Of a stretch of 64,000 nucleotides of DNA, positions 37,379 through 45,776 are shown one piece after another (position 1 is the first letter of the stretch; every line of letters starts with the position of its first letter). The DNA lies in contig CAVWXN010000008.1 in the NCBI GenBank assembly GCA_963759125.1, forward strand, positions 248,001 to 312,000. The letters are read 5' to 3'. This stretch comes from JABDQA01 sp963759125. GTDB taxonomy: Bacteria; Desulfobacterota; Desulfobulbia; Desulfobulbales; Desulfocapsaceae. The notes beneath the pieces are model-generated. The model was not told the DNA's origin and did not search any database. It was given only the letters and a program-made list of their open reading frames with translations. Made by a program: the position numbers and the translations under genes.

Positions 37379-38050
37379 ATGCCCCCTGCTTCACTCCAAA
37401 AATTTAAAATCATCAGCGGTTATCGGTTTGATTCGCTCTCCAGTGATGATCTTAAAATCCTCTGGTCAGCTGTCGATAAATTCAACATTGACAGGGTTCG
37501 GTTTACCCCGGGATCACAGATCGCGGTAAGGGGACTGGCCGATGACCAATATGCTGCTTTCCTAAGCTGCCTGCAGCCCCTTCTCAAACCGCAACCCAAT
37601 AACGGTATCAGCTCGATACTCAAGTGCAACGATTGCGGTGAATGCAAAAACGGCTGCATCAGCACCGGTGAACTGGTCGACCGACTTGGCGCACTGAATT
37701 TGCCTCAGCCCATGCCGGGCAGAATAAAAGTGGCCGTTTCCGGATGCCCCCGCTGCTGCACCTTGCCGCGGCTCCGAGACATAGGCTTTATTCCGGCCTC
37801 AGCCACATCCCGGACTTGGAATATTTATTTGGGCGGAAACGGCGGTCGAAAACCCCGAATTGCCGACCAGATCGGGGCCAATCTGACTCTTTTTGAAAGT
37901 CTCGATCTCGTGCGGCGCGCGCTGACTGTCTATCAGGGAGAAGCCGAAGACAGGATGAGGACCGCGGATTATCTGAGAAGTGTGGGTTTAGAAAATTTTT
38001 TGAAAAAATTAGAGAAAGTTGCGTCTATTGACTCAGGTCAAGGGATGTGA
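37379..38050 (+). CDS. sulfite/nitrite reductase-like half-domain protein
   Basis: The 223-residue product resembles one half of the nitrite/sulfite reductase ferredoxin-like fold (VRFTPGSQIAVRGL, residues 40-53). It has C83-x2-C86-x2-C89-x3-C93, a ferredoxin-like spacing, and then a SGCPRCC motif (C123, C126, C127) where C-x3-C of the siroheme/[4Fe-4S] site is expected. This suggests an iron-sulfur and perhaps siroheme protein, but the fold is too short for a full reductase. Its end overlaps the second HcpR-type site. It lies 80 bases behind hcp. Confidence 0.75.
   Translation: MPPASLQKFKIISGYRFDSLSSDDLKILWSAVDKFNIDRVRFTPGSQIAVRGLADDQYAAFLSCLQPLLKPQPNNGISSILKCNDCGECKNGCISTGELVDRLGALNLPQPMPGRIKVAVSGCPRCCTLPRLRDIGFIPASATSRTWNIYLGGNGGRKPRIADQIGANLTLFESLDLVRRALTVYQGEAEDRMRTADYLRSVGLENFLKKLEKVASIDSGQGM
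38028..38041 (+). promoter_or_regulatory. second HcpR-type operator
   Basis: TTGACTCAGGTCAA is a 14-base palindrome with one mismatch, near-identical to the site before hcp. It lies 90 bases before the ferredoxin gene at 38131, inside the last codons of the gene before it. It is likely bound by the same CRP/FNR regulator, placing both genes in one regulon. Confidence 0.65.
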
Positions 38051-38130
38051 TCCTGATTATGATACCATGTGGATGAAACAGCGGAACATCAGTTTTCCAG
38101 ATAAACTATCATTCCAGCAGCGAGGTTATC

Positions 38131-38889
38131 ATGAAACAGGTTAGAAAAATTATCAAAATAGACGAAGAACTCTGTGACGGTTGCGGTCAGTGCGTTCCCG
38201 ACTGTGCCGAAGGATCTCTCCAGATCATCGACGGTAAAGCCAAACTGGTGGCCGACAAGCTCTGCGACGGCCTTGGCGCCTGCCTGGGATCGTGCCCTAC
38301 TGGTGCCCTGACGATTATAGAGCGACAAGCGGACGAGTTCGACGAAGAGGCAGTGGAGCAGTTCCTTGCTGAAAAGAGCAAGGCTGAGTCAGCCCCGCAC
38401 CCCCAAATGGACTGCGGTTGTGCCTCGACCCATATCAAGACCTTCGAACCGGCAACTCCGTGCGCCAGTGCCAATAAGCCGGCCCCCATGCCGATCGGCC
38501 AAGCCACCGATTCGCTTCTGACCCACTGGCCGATTCAGATCAGGCTGATCCCCCCCCATGCACCGTTTCTGCAGGGAGCCGATATACTAGTGGCGGCCGA
38601 CTGCACCGCTGTCTCAGTAGCGGGATTTCAGGAAAAATATCTGGCAGGTAAGGTGGTGATGATGGGCTGCCCAAAATTCGATGACGCCCAGTCCTACATC
38701 GACCGGTTCGCCGAAGTCATCGATACCTGCAACCTTAAGTCAATCTCCATCCTGATCATGGAAGTGCCCTGCTGTTCGGCTATGAATGTGATCATCAAAC
38801 GGGCTCTGGAAAAAGCAACAAAAACGGTACCGGTCGAACAGATTACCATCTCGACCAGAGGTCAGGAAGTCGAACGGATCAGCTGGTAG
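38131..38889 (+). CDS. dicluster ferredoxin-like protein of the hcp regulon
   Basis: A 252-residue protein. The N-terminus holds CDGCGQCVPDC (complete cluster motif) and CDGLGACLGSCP, in which the second Cys of the motif is Leu, so a [3Fe-4S] cluster is possible there. The linker has DCGC near residue 88. The C-terminal domain (DILVAADCTAVSV, VVMMGCPKF, EVPCCSAM) has further Cys residues. Such proteins often lie next to hcp and are thought to supply it with electrons. The start is 90 bases after the second HcpR-type site. Confidence 0.88.
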   Translation: MKQVRKIIKIDEELCDGCGQCVPDCAEGSLQIIDGKAKLVADKLCDGLGACLGSCPTGALTIIERQADEFDEEAVEQFLAEKSKAESAPHPQMDCGCASTHIKTFEPATPCASANKPAPMPIGQATDSLLTHWPIQIRLIPPHAPFLQGADILVAADCTAVSVAGFQEKYLAGKVVMMGCPKFDDAQSYIDRFAEVIDTCNLKSISILIMEVPCCSAMNVIIKRALEKATKTVPVEQITISTRGQEVERISW

Positions 38890-38954
38890 AAACCAACCAA
38901 GAGTTTCGTTCAGGCGGGGATTGGTATCCTTTGGGGTGGTAATCCCTGTTTAAT

Positions 38955-38980
38955 GGGGACACAATAGGTATTGTGTCCCC
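38955..38980 (+). terminator. bidirectional terminator between convergent genes
   Basis: A perfect 12-bp inverted repeat (GGGGACACAATA at 38955-38966 and complement at 38969-38980) with a two-base gap is followed by TTTGTATT. It lies between the ferredoxin-like gene and the Cys-cluster gene on the other strand. Confidence 0.75.
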
Positions 38981-38986
38981 TTTGTA

Positions 38987-39634
38987 TTAAGGCCAGGTGA
39001 CAAGCAGCCGCCCCTCGGACTCTCGGACACGGGCACCAACCGATATCAGCAGGTGAAAGAGCGGTCTTCCGAAATAGAACAGTTCCTCGCCCAGCGACAG
39101 ATCATGTCTACTCACCAGCTCGGTCCTAAACGCAACTTCGGAATTGGCGGCATCCTCTAATTCTTTGCTCTGATCAGTGACGCCCTGTGTGAGAATGGCT
39201 TCCAGATCAGGGCATGGAAAGCTAGCTTCATGTTCTATTACAAACTGATAGAGCGGGTCATTCTCATCGATGAGATCAAACCTGCTGAGTAGATCCTTTT
39301 CTATAATCTGTTCCACTGCCTCAGTGTCCCAGCACTCAAGAGCCTGGCAGGCCATGGGTCTATGGTCATAGATGGTGCAGCCTTTCTGCTCTGGATCGAA
39401 ATAAAAACAGCTCCACTCTTTTCCTACTCCACTAATCTTGATCAACTCGTTTTTGACACTTTGAAACCGGTTAGTTATCGGATTGTGAACCATCTCTCTT
39501 TTTCTGATGGTAATCAGGTGAGAGACAGGGATGGCTCCCCCCTCAATGAGCTGCTTGTCCTGCACGTGCAAGGCCGGGCCGCCATTGGCGCAGCAGGTTC
39601 CGCACCGGGTACATTCTGTCTGGGCTGTTTCCAT
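38987..39634 (-). CDS. YkgJ-family cysteine cluster protein
   Basis: A 215-residue protein with the YkgJ pattern: CTRCGTCCANGGPAL at 8-22 and CFYFDPEQKGCTIYDHRPMACQALEC around residues 75-100. The Cys set probably binds an iron-sulfur or zinc centre. The rest is helical. Function is unknown. It is followed upstream (higher positions) by the CoA-transferase gene on the same strand. Confidence 0.85.
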   Translation of the reverse strand: METAQTECTRCGTCCANGGPALHVQDKQLIEGGAIPVSHLITIRKREMVHNPITNRFQSVKNELIKISGVGKEWSCFYFDPEQKGCTIYDHRPMACQALECWDTEAVEQIIEKDLLSRFDLIDENDPLYQFVIEHEASFPCPDLEAILTQGVTDQSKELEDAANSEVAFRTELVSRHDLSLGEELFYFGRPLFHLLISVGARVRESEGRLLVTWP

Positions 39635-39670
39635 ACTTCTACCTTGGAAATTGCAGTAAAGTTGTGCGCT

Positions 39671-41551
39671 TCAAAAATCCATTATAAAACTATATACACC
39701 TTCTTCGATCGCGCTCGTCACATTGAGTCCCGAGTGATTGAAGATGGCCTGCATGCGATTGTTGTTTCTCAGAACTTCGGCGGTAAATCCTGTTATACCG
39801 TTGGCTTTCGCTATATTTACCAGGTGCTTGAAGACAAAAGATCCCAAGCCCTTGTTCTGCCATTCGTCGCGCACCACAAAGGCGACCTCGGCCCGGTTGG
39901 TGCGCTCGTCGAGATAATATCTGCCCACCGCTATGATCTCATCGCCATATACTTCGGGTAAAATGCCTACTATGGCAACGTCCTGACGGTGATCAATGTA
40001 GACGAAATTCTGGATCTGCCGCTGGCCGAAGCGCTCCTGATGACTCATGAATCGGTAATAGATGGTCTCCTGGGAGAGGTCATAGAGCAAATCTCTCATC
40101 CTCGGTTCATCCGTCGGGTGAATGGGCCTGAAGATGATCTCCGTGCCGTCCTTGAGCAGGTGCGTGGCGTTCATGTGGCTCTGGGAGGCTACCACGAACT
40201 TACCTTCGACATCGGCAAACTCTTCTCGAATATATTTCGCTTCTATGGCCTCTTTGAGAAGTTGCGGGCGGAATTGAGGATGGGCGATTGAGATCAGGGC
40301 AAGGGTTCTATCCTGGACAGACTTACCGTGCAGATAGGCGCTGCCGTATTCGGTGACCACATAGTGAACGGTGCCCCGGGAAATAACAACTCCAGAACCT
40401 GGACTTAACCGGGCCAGGATCCTTGACTTTCCCGACGTCGTCACCGACGGCATGACGATGATCGGTCGACCGCCGCTTGACCTCGCAGCTCCGCGATTGA
40501 AATCTACCTGGCCCCCAATTCCCGAGTAGAAGCTGCCGCCTTCACTATCAGAGCATACCTGGCCGGTGAGATCGATCTCCAGAGCCATATTGATGGTAAT
40601 CATATTGTTGTGCTTACCAATGACATTGGCATCGTTGACGTAATCTGTGGGACGGAATGAAAACGAGGGATTGTCATCAATGTAATCATAGAGTTTCCGT
40701 GTACCCATGCAGAAACTGCCGATCACCTTGCCCCGGTCCACCACCTTGTGCTTGCCGGTGATAACCCCTGCTTCGACCAGTTCCATGATTTCATCTGAGA
40801 TCAACTCGGTGTGTACACCAAGATCTCGTTTGTCTTTGAGATAGGCAGCCACCGCCATGGGAATCCTGCCATATCCGGGAACAATCCCCAGTCCAAGCTG
40901 AATGGTCGAACCGTCGGGCACGAGAGCGGCGACAAGTTGAGCAATTTTTTTTGTGATCTCAGGAGGTTCTTCAATGACTCTCTCGATCAGGTCGGCTTCG
41001 GCAGGAACCAGGATGTCAAGGTCGTAGACATCGATCAAAGAATCCCCCCTGGACCAAGGCATCTTCGGATTAACCTGGGCGATGACCAGAGAGGCGTTCT
41101 CGGCCGCACTTTTGACGATGTCAACCGACACTCCAAGGCTCATTTTACCGCGCTTGTCTGGTGGGGTTACCTGGATAAGGGCAACGTCGAGCGGCAGTCT
41201 TCCAGACCTGAGCAGGGAAGGGATGTCAAACATCAGCACTGGAGTGTAGTCGCCCCTGCCCTCTTGATAGAGCTCGCGAACGTTATGTCCGATAAAAAAT
41301 GAATTTACCTTGAAGGTTTCGGCATATTTTCGGTCGGCATAAGGCGCATCCCCCTTGGTCAACAATTTGACGATTTCGACATCGGCCAGTTTTTTTGCTT
41401 TTTTGACCAGCGCCTCGACCAAAACAATCGGCTCACCGCAACCGGTCCCCAAAAACACCCTATTGCCGGACTTTACTTCTGACAGCGCCTTGTTCGGCGA
41501 CATGATCATGTCGCGATATGTTTCCTGCCAGTTTTTGTCGTATTCAACCAT
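39671..41551 (-). CDS. acetyl-CoA hydrolase/CoA-transferase fused to a GNAT acetyltransferase domain
   Basis: Residues about 10-440 form a two-part acetyl-CoA hydrolase/transferase domain (FLGTGCGEPIVLVEAL, VIAQVNPKMPWSRGDSL, GSFYSGIGGQVDF with the active-site region near EGGSFYSG, and TEYGSAYLHGKS). Residues about 460-626 are a GNAT domain (FRPIHPTDEPRMRDL, VRDEWQNKGLGSFVFKHL as the acetyl-CoA loop). Such a fusion may move CoA between acids or acetylate the partner enzyme. It is separated by 13 bases from the ADP-forming acyl-CoA synthetase gene. Intact. Confidence 0.9.
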   Translation of the reverse strand: MVEYDKNWQETYRDMIMSPNKALSEVKSGNRVFLGTGCGEPIVLVEALVKKAKKLADVEIVKLLTKGDAPYADRKYAETFKVNSFFIGHNVRELYQEGRGDYTPVLMFDIPSLLRSGRLPLDVALIQVTPPDKRGKMSLGVSVDIVKSAAENASLVIAQVNPKMPWSRGDSLIDVYDLDILVPAEADLIERVIEEPPEITKKIAQLVAALVPDGSTIQLGLGIVPGYGRIPMAVAAYLKDKRDLGVHTELISDEIMELVEAGVITGKHKVVDRGKVIGSFCMGTRKLYDYIDDNPSFSFRPTDYVNDANVIGKHNNMITINMALEIDLTGQVCSDSEGGSFYSGIGGQVDFNRGAARSSGGRPIIVMPSVTTSGKSRILARLSPGSGVVISRGTVHYVVTEYGSAYLHGKSVQDRTLALISIAHPQFRPQLLKEAIEAKYIREEFADVEGKFVVASQSHMNATHLLKDGTEIIFRPIHPTDEPRMRDLLYDLSQETIYYRFMSHQERFGQRQIQNFVYIDHRQDVAIVGILPEVYGDEIIAVGRYYLDERTNRAEVAFVVRDEWQNKGLGSFVFKHLVNIAKANGITGFTAEVLRNNNRMQAIFNHSGLNVTSAIEEGVYSFIMDF

Positions 41552-41564
41552 CGCTCTTCTTGGG

Positions 41565-43661
41565 TTAAACTCTGGCCAACGTCAGATGCACGTCGGCGAC
41601 GACCGGCTCGCTGCCGACTTCGCCAACGATGAATGGGTTTATGTCAATTTCGGTGATCTGGGGAAAATCGGTAGCCAATTGACTGATGCGTTGCAATCCC
41701 GAGGCGATGGCGTTGATATCGACGCCATGCTTGTCTCTTCGGTTCTCAAGCATCGAGTAGGATCTTGTCGATTTCAGCATCTGAATCGCCTCGGCTTCAG
41801 TAATAGGGGCAAGATGAAAGGCCACATCTTTCAACACCTCTATAAAAATGCCGCCCAGACCAAACATCAGCATCGGGCCGAATTGCGGATCGCGGTTCAT
41901 TCCCAGTATGACTTCCAGCCCCCTGGGTATCATCTGTTCGACATAGATGCCGTCAATCTGGGCTTCCGGCGCCCTTTTACTGATTTTCAGCATCATCAGG
42001 TCGTAAGCATCCTCGACGGCTTCGCTGGTGGCAAGATTTAGTTGAATTCCTCCCAAATCACTCTTGTGAATGATGTTCGGAGAGGCGATTTTCAAAGCCA
42101 CCGGATAACCGACTCGTTCAGCAATTTCTACAGCCTCTTCCTGGTTAATCGCCAGACTTCCCCTGGGTATTTTGAATCCGTAGGCGCTGAGGATATCTTT
42201 ACCCTTGATTTCCCCTATCGTGTGTCGGCCGGTACGCAACCGCCGGGTGATAATTCGTTCCACCCTTCTCCTGTTGACCCTGAAATGGGTAATCTGGCGA
42301 GGCGGCCGGTTTTTCCACAGCGCATAGTGATGCATGGCTCTCAGAGCTGCCACGGCCCGTTCGGGAGTATCAAAATCGGGTAGTCCGGCAGCGCATAGCT
42401 CATTTCGTCCTGGCAGCACATCTTTGCCCCCCATGAAAGAAGCCAGTACCGGCTTCGACCCGTCCACCGCTGCAGCCACCGCCAGAGCAGTTTCAGCCGG
42501 TCTGGTCATGGTCTGGGGGGTCATGATTAAAATGATAGCATCAACGGAGTCATCGGCCTGAGCTGACTCAATTGCCGCCGCATAGCGCTGGGGATCGGCA
42601 TCGCCAAGCACATCAATCGGATTGTTGACCGCCGATTCCCTGGGCAGTTTTTCGCGTAACAAGGTGACAGTCCGGTTGTCGAGTATGGCGACCCGCAGCC
42701 CAGCTTTTTCCACCGCATCGGCGGCCATGGTGCCAGGCCCGCCGGCATTGGTAATAATCAGTACCCGGTCGCCACGGGGAAGCGGCTGCAGGGCCAGCGC
42801 AACCGAAAAATCAAAAAGGGCCTCAAAATTTTCCGCCTGCACCACACCCGAGCGGCGGAAAGCGGCCCCGTAGGCACTGTCCACCGGCGCCAGGACGCCG
42901 GTATGGGAAGCCGCTGCTTTAAGCCCGGTGGGAGTGACACCCGATTTCATCAGCACCACCGGTTTGGCCGCAGCTGCTTCTTCGGCCGCTTTAACAAATC
43001 CTTCACCGCCGCTGATATCCTCCAGGTAACCGATGATGACTTTAGTCTGCTCATCCTTGGCCAGCCAGGAGAGCAGATCGATCTCGTTAATATCGGCCTT
43101 GTTGCCAATGGAAATCATTTTGGCAACTCCAAGGTGTCTGGTGCTGCACAAATCGAGCATCGCTGCACACACCGCCCCGGATTGAGAAAGAATTGAAATG
43201 GAGCCCTTTTCCGGGTAGCGGCCGGCAAAAGAGGCATTGAGATCATGATGAGTATTGATTATTCCCAGACAGTTGGGGCCCAGCATCCGCACAGCTCTTC
43301 GGCGGCAGATTTCGACCATTTTCTTTTCTATCTCGAAGCCCTCTTTGCCAAGCTCCCGAAAGCCGGCGGAAATAACCACAATTGCTTGCGCACCGGTGTC
43401 TATGCTTTCTCTGATGGCATCGAGAACCCGATCCCGGGGCACCACGATAACGGCTAGATCGACCTGCCGTCCGTACGATTGAAGATCGGGGTAACAGGGC
43501 AGGTTGAGAATGGTATCTGTTTCAGGGTTTACAACGACGATTTCGCCCTTGAATCCGGAGGCAAGCAGATCGGCTAAAACATCATGGCCTACCTTGCCGG
43601 CCGTGCGCGATGCTCCGACAACCGCAACCGATCGGGGGGTGAAAAAAGCATCCAAATTCAT
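41565..43661 (-). CDS. acetate-CoA ligase (ADP-forming), fused alpha and beta subunits
   Basis: A 698-residue protein. The alpha part has the CoA-binding Rossmann start VAVVGASRTAGKVGH and the succinyl-CoA-synthetase-like LSQSGAVCAA, with the phosphohistidine in KAAASHTGVL. The beta part is an ATP-grasp domain (GYPVALKIASPNIIHKSDLGGIQ, GLEVILGMNRDPQFGPMLMFGLGG). This enzyme makes acetate and ATP from acetyl-CoA and ADP, saving energy in anaerobes. Unlike protein acetyltransferase Pat it lacks a GNAT domain, which instead is on the neighbouring gene. Confidence 0.93.
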   Translation of the reverse strand: MNLDAFFTPRSVAVVGASRTAGKVGHDVLADLLASGFKGEIVVVNPETDTILNLPCYPDLQSYGRQVDLAVIVVPRDRVLDAIRESIDTGAQAIVVISAGFRELGKEGFEIEKKMVEICRRRAVRMLGPNCLGIINTHHDLNASFAGRYPEKGSISILSQSGAVCAAMLDLCSTRHLGVAKMISIGNKADINEIDLLSWLAKDEQTKVIIGYLEDISGGEGFVKAAEEAAAAKPVVLMKSGVTPTGLKAAASHTGVLAPVDSAYGAAFRRSGVVQAENFEALFDFSVALALQPLPRGDRVLIITNAGGPGTMAADAVEKAGLRVAILDNRTVTLLREKLPRESAVNNPIDVLGDADPQRYAAAIESAQADDSVDAIILIMTPQTMTRPAETALAVAAAVDGSKPVLASFMGGKDVLPGRNELCAAGLPDFDTPERAVAALRAMHHYALWKNRPPRQITHFRVNRRRVERIITRRLRTGRHTIGEIKGKDILSAYGFKIPRGSLAINQEEAVEIAERVGYPVALKIASPNIIHKSDLGGIQLNLATSEAVEDAYDLMMLKISKRAPEAQIDGIYVEQMIPRGLEVILGMNRDPQFGPMLMFGLGGIFIEVLKDVAFHLAPITEAEAIQMLKSTRSYSMLENRRDKHGVDINAIASGLQRISQLATDFPQITEIDINPFIVGEVGSEPVVADVHLTLARV

Positions 43662-43726
43662 CGGCTTCCTTTAAAGAAATGAGGAAAAATCAGGAGATTC
43701 AGCGAGCCGGACCTTATCCTGGTTGG

Positions 43727-44371
43727 TCAGGGTTTGAGAAGGGTGAAACCGCTGTCCTGCAGATGTTTATGGACATTGCCTACTTTAAGAGATTCGACCC
43801 GCATATAGATACGGTCAAAACCACTCTTCTGCCCAATCTTGATCAATCGAGTGCACTGCACATCATTTTCCTCGAGGATAGAGGCAATCCTGCTCAGACT
43901 ATTGTGGCTTTTGGTCTCATCGAGAACAGCGATGAGAGACGAACCTGACTCTGCAGACCCGAACAGCTTCTTATAAGCGGCGGTGAGATCCCTCATCGAA
44001 AAGATACCGATCACTACATCATCTTCGGTTACCACCGGCAGGGCCCCAACCTTGTCCCGATTAAACACCATCAAGGCGTCGTCGAGGGTGGCCTCGATGC
44101 TGACGCACGAACAATTGGTTGACATGATATCGCCTATCTTTGTCGCCGCCACCGTGGCAAAGATTTCCCCATAGGTCGCGTCATCGATGGCCGTCGATGG
44201 ATAGGCCGATCTGAGATCCCTGTCGGTAACCACGCCGATCAGTTTTTTTTCTTCGTCAACTACCGGTAAGTGCCTGAAATGATTATCATCAAGCAGACGA
44301 CGAGCCTCTGGGACAAGGACGTCTGCGGTAATGGTAAGTGGATCTGCAGTCATATAGTCAGCGATAAACAT
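43727..44371 (-). CDS. CBS domain pair with C-terminal ACT-like domain
   Basis: A 214-residue protein. The tandem CBS domains are visible as MTADPLTITADVLVPEAR, HLPVVDEEKKLIGVVTDRDL, DIMSTNCSCVSIEATLDDAL and VVIGIFSMRDLTAAY. The C-terminal about 70 residues (SSLIAVLDETKSHNSLSRIASIL...) look like an ACT domain. This arrangement is a ligand sensor for nucleotides and an amino acid, seen near acyl-CoA synthetases. It heads the run into the ADP-forming acyl-CoA synthetase. Confidence 0.87.
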   Translation of the reverse strand: MFIADYMTADPLTITADVLVPEARRLLDDNHFRHLPVVDEEKKLIGVVTDRDLRSAYPSTAIDDATYGEIFATVAATKIGDIMSTNCSCVSIEATLDDALMVFNRDKVGALPVVTEDDVVIGIFSMRDLTAAYKKLFGSAESGSSLIAVLDETKSHNSLSRIASILEENDVQCTRLIKIGQKSGFDRIYMRVESLKVGNVHKHLQDSGFTLLKP

Positions 44372-44845
44372 AGATACACCATCTAAGAATCAAGAAGACG
44401 ACCAGAACTAACGTTTTCAACGACTCATTAAATCACAACAGAGCAAACTTTTCATGTTTTTAATAACCAGACAGCAAAATGTAAACATTATAATGACTGC
44501 AGAGGCTCAGCACTTTGGTGGCTGGGGCAGTCCCTGGACAGGCCAGCTCGTTGGGTACTCGCAGTTGGGCTGGTTTGAAATGGTGGCGATGCTACCCGAC
44601 TATACCTAGCGCCATAAGTTCAATCCACCCCGGGCTGTGCTACTCGCTGCGGTGCCTGCTCACAGCGCTGCCAGGCTGCTCCGCCGGCTCCTCGCTTCTT
44701 CCTTGCCTGGCAGGGCGCCTTGAACTTATGGCGCTATGTATGGTTTTCTCTTGGTGGACTGAATTTCCGCAGCTGCAGTTAAGGAAGAACCACAGGCCGT
44801 GGCGCAGCCGGGATATCCTCCGCCTGCGCCTGGAGCGTTCAGAGA
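44372..44845. other. intergenic region with nested inverted repeats
   Basis: No credible gene in this 474-base stretch. Its main feature is the 130-base nested inverted repeat at 44607-44736. The remainder, 44372-44606 and 44737-44845, shows no recognisable gene or RNA. Confidence 0.5.
44607..44736. repeat. 130-base nested inverted repeat (MITE- or REP-like)
   Basis: TAGCGCCATAAGTTCAA at 44607-44623 is matched by its exact complement at 44720-44736. Inside are two more hairpins: GCTGTG near 44634 with CACAGC near 44666, and GCGCTGCCAGGC near 44667 with GCCTGGCAGGGCGC near 44704. The whole could fold into a long cruciform. It is not an attC of usual type. Confidence 0.7.
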
Positions 44846-45745
44846 TTATTGCAGTGCTTGAGGGGGGGGTACAGGCAGCACCTGTGCTGCTGGTGCGCTC
44901 TTAGGCATGGTTTGGTTTGAAGGTTCTATATCAAATCCGTCAATTTCATTTTCCTGCAGTCGCTCTCGCTGCCGTTCCTGCTCCTTAAGTTCGGGGAGCA
45001 GCATCGGGTCGAGTTCGTTCATCTTTTTTTCCACCGTGCCAATATTACCTCGAACCTTATCGGCGACTTCGACATCGGGATATTTACCCAGGATGTCCTT
45101 GAGAACCTGTCGCGATTCTACCAGCAGCTCTTTTCTGCTTTCTGGATCATCGGTTTTCATTGAGCGAACAAAGAGATCAGCTGCCCGGCGTCGCTCATTT
45201 TTAGCGACGGTGAGAGATAATTCGTCGATTTGTTCCTGGGCCCTGGCATCATACTCTGTTCCCAGCAGCTGATTGAACACCCCTATGGCAGCATCGTAAT
45301 CACCTGATTCAGCATGGGCGGCACCTTCATTCCAGGTCGATTGCAGAGCCTGCATCTTCTCTATTTTGACGGTCTCCCGCTCAACCGCTTCGGCCAGCAC
45401 CAGACCATCAAGTTTTTCTTTTAATATCTGCAGGTTTTCAGGACTGAGCTTGTCCTGTGGAAGGCTTTGCAGCAAGGTAATGGCTTCCTCCAGCTGTTTG
45501 TTTTGAACCAGTCGATCCGCCTCCGCAAGATTTCCAGCAAACCATCGATCCGCTGCTGCCCTCGTTTCATCCTTGATGATATCGACATTGGGTGAGACAG
45601 GCGAATAGGGATATTGCTGAAGGAACGTTTCTGCCTGATAGACGATGCCATATCCGTCCTTAGCCGGTATGAATCTGAGATATCCTCTCAACAGCTCTGA
45701 GTAATCGGTCAACTCGGGACTGCCTTTCATACTCCTTTCCAGCAT
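44846..45745 (-). CDS. TPR-like periplasmic protein, C-terminal part (continues a frame-shifted gene)
   Basis: A 299-residue helical segment with TPR-like repeats (QNKQLEEAITLLQSLP, ESGDYDAAIGVFNQLL) and a charged C-terminal tail. In the sequence upstream of its first Met the same frame reads DIGKFNDWAKLQLS. That joins naturally to the end of the neighbouring lipoprotein's DYDRYR if one base near 45785 is skipped. So this is probably the second half of one protein of about 650 residues, not a separate gene. Function unknown. Confidence 0.65.
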   Translation of the reverse strand: MLERSMKGSPELTDYSELLRGYLRFIPAKDGYGIVYQAETFLQQYPYSPVSPNVDIIKDETRAAADRWFAGNLAEADRLVQNKQLEEAITLLQSLPQDKLSPENLQILKEKLDGLVLAEAVERETVKIEKMQALQSTWNEGAAHAESGDYDAAIGVFNQLLGTEYDARAQEQIDELSLTVAKNERRRAADLFVRSMKTDDPESRKELLVESRQVLKDILGKYPDVEVADKVRGNIGTVEKKMNELDPMLLPELKEQERQRERLQENEIDGFDIEPSNQTMPKSAPAAQVLPVPPPQALQ

Positions 45746-45776
45746 TGACAGCTGCAGTTTGGCCCAATCATTGAAT

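Noticed and set aside
38905..38952. Riboswitch-like hairpin (GGGGATT...AATCCC) after the ferredoxin-like gene
   Set aside because: Short and followed at once by a better terminator between convergent genes; probably part of the end region.
44607..44736. Integron attC site
   Set aside because: The outer arms lack the RYYYAAC / GTTRRRY core sites, and no integrase or cassette array is nearby.
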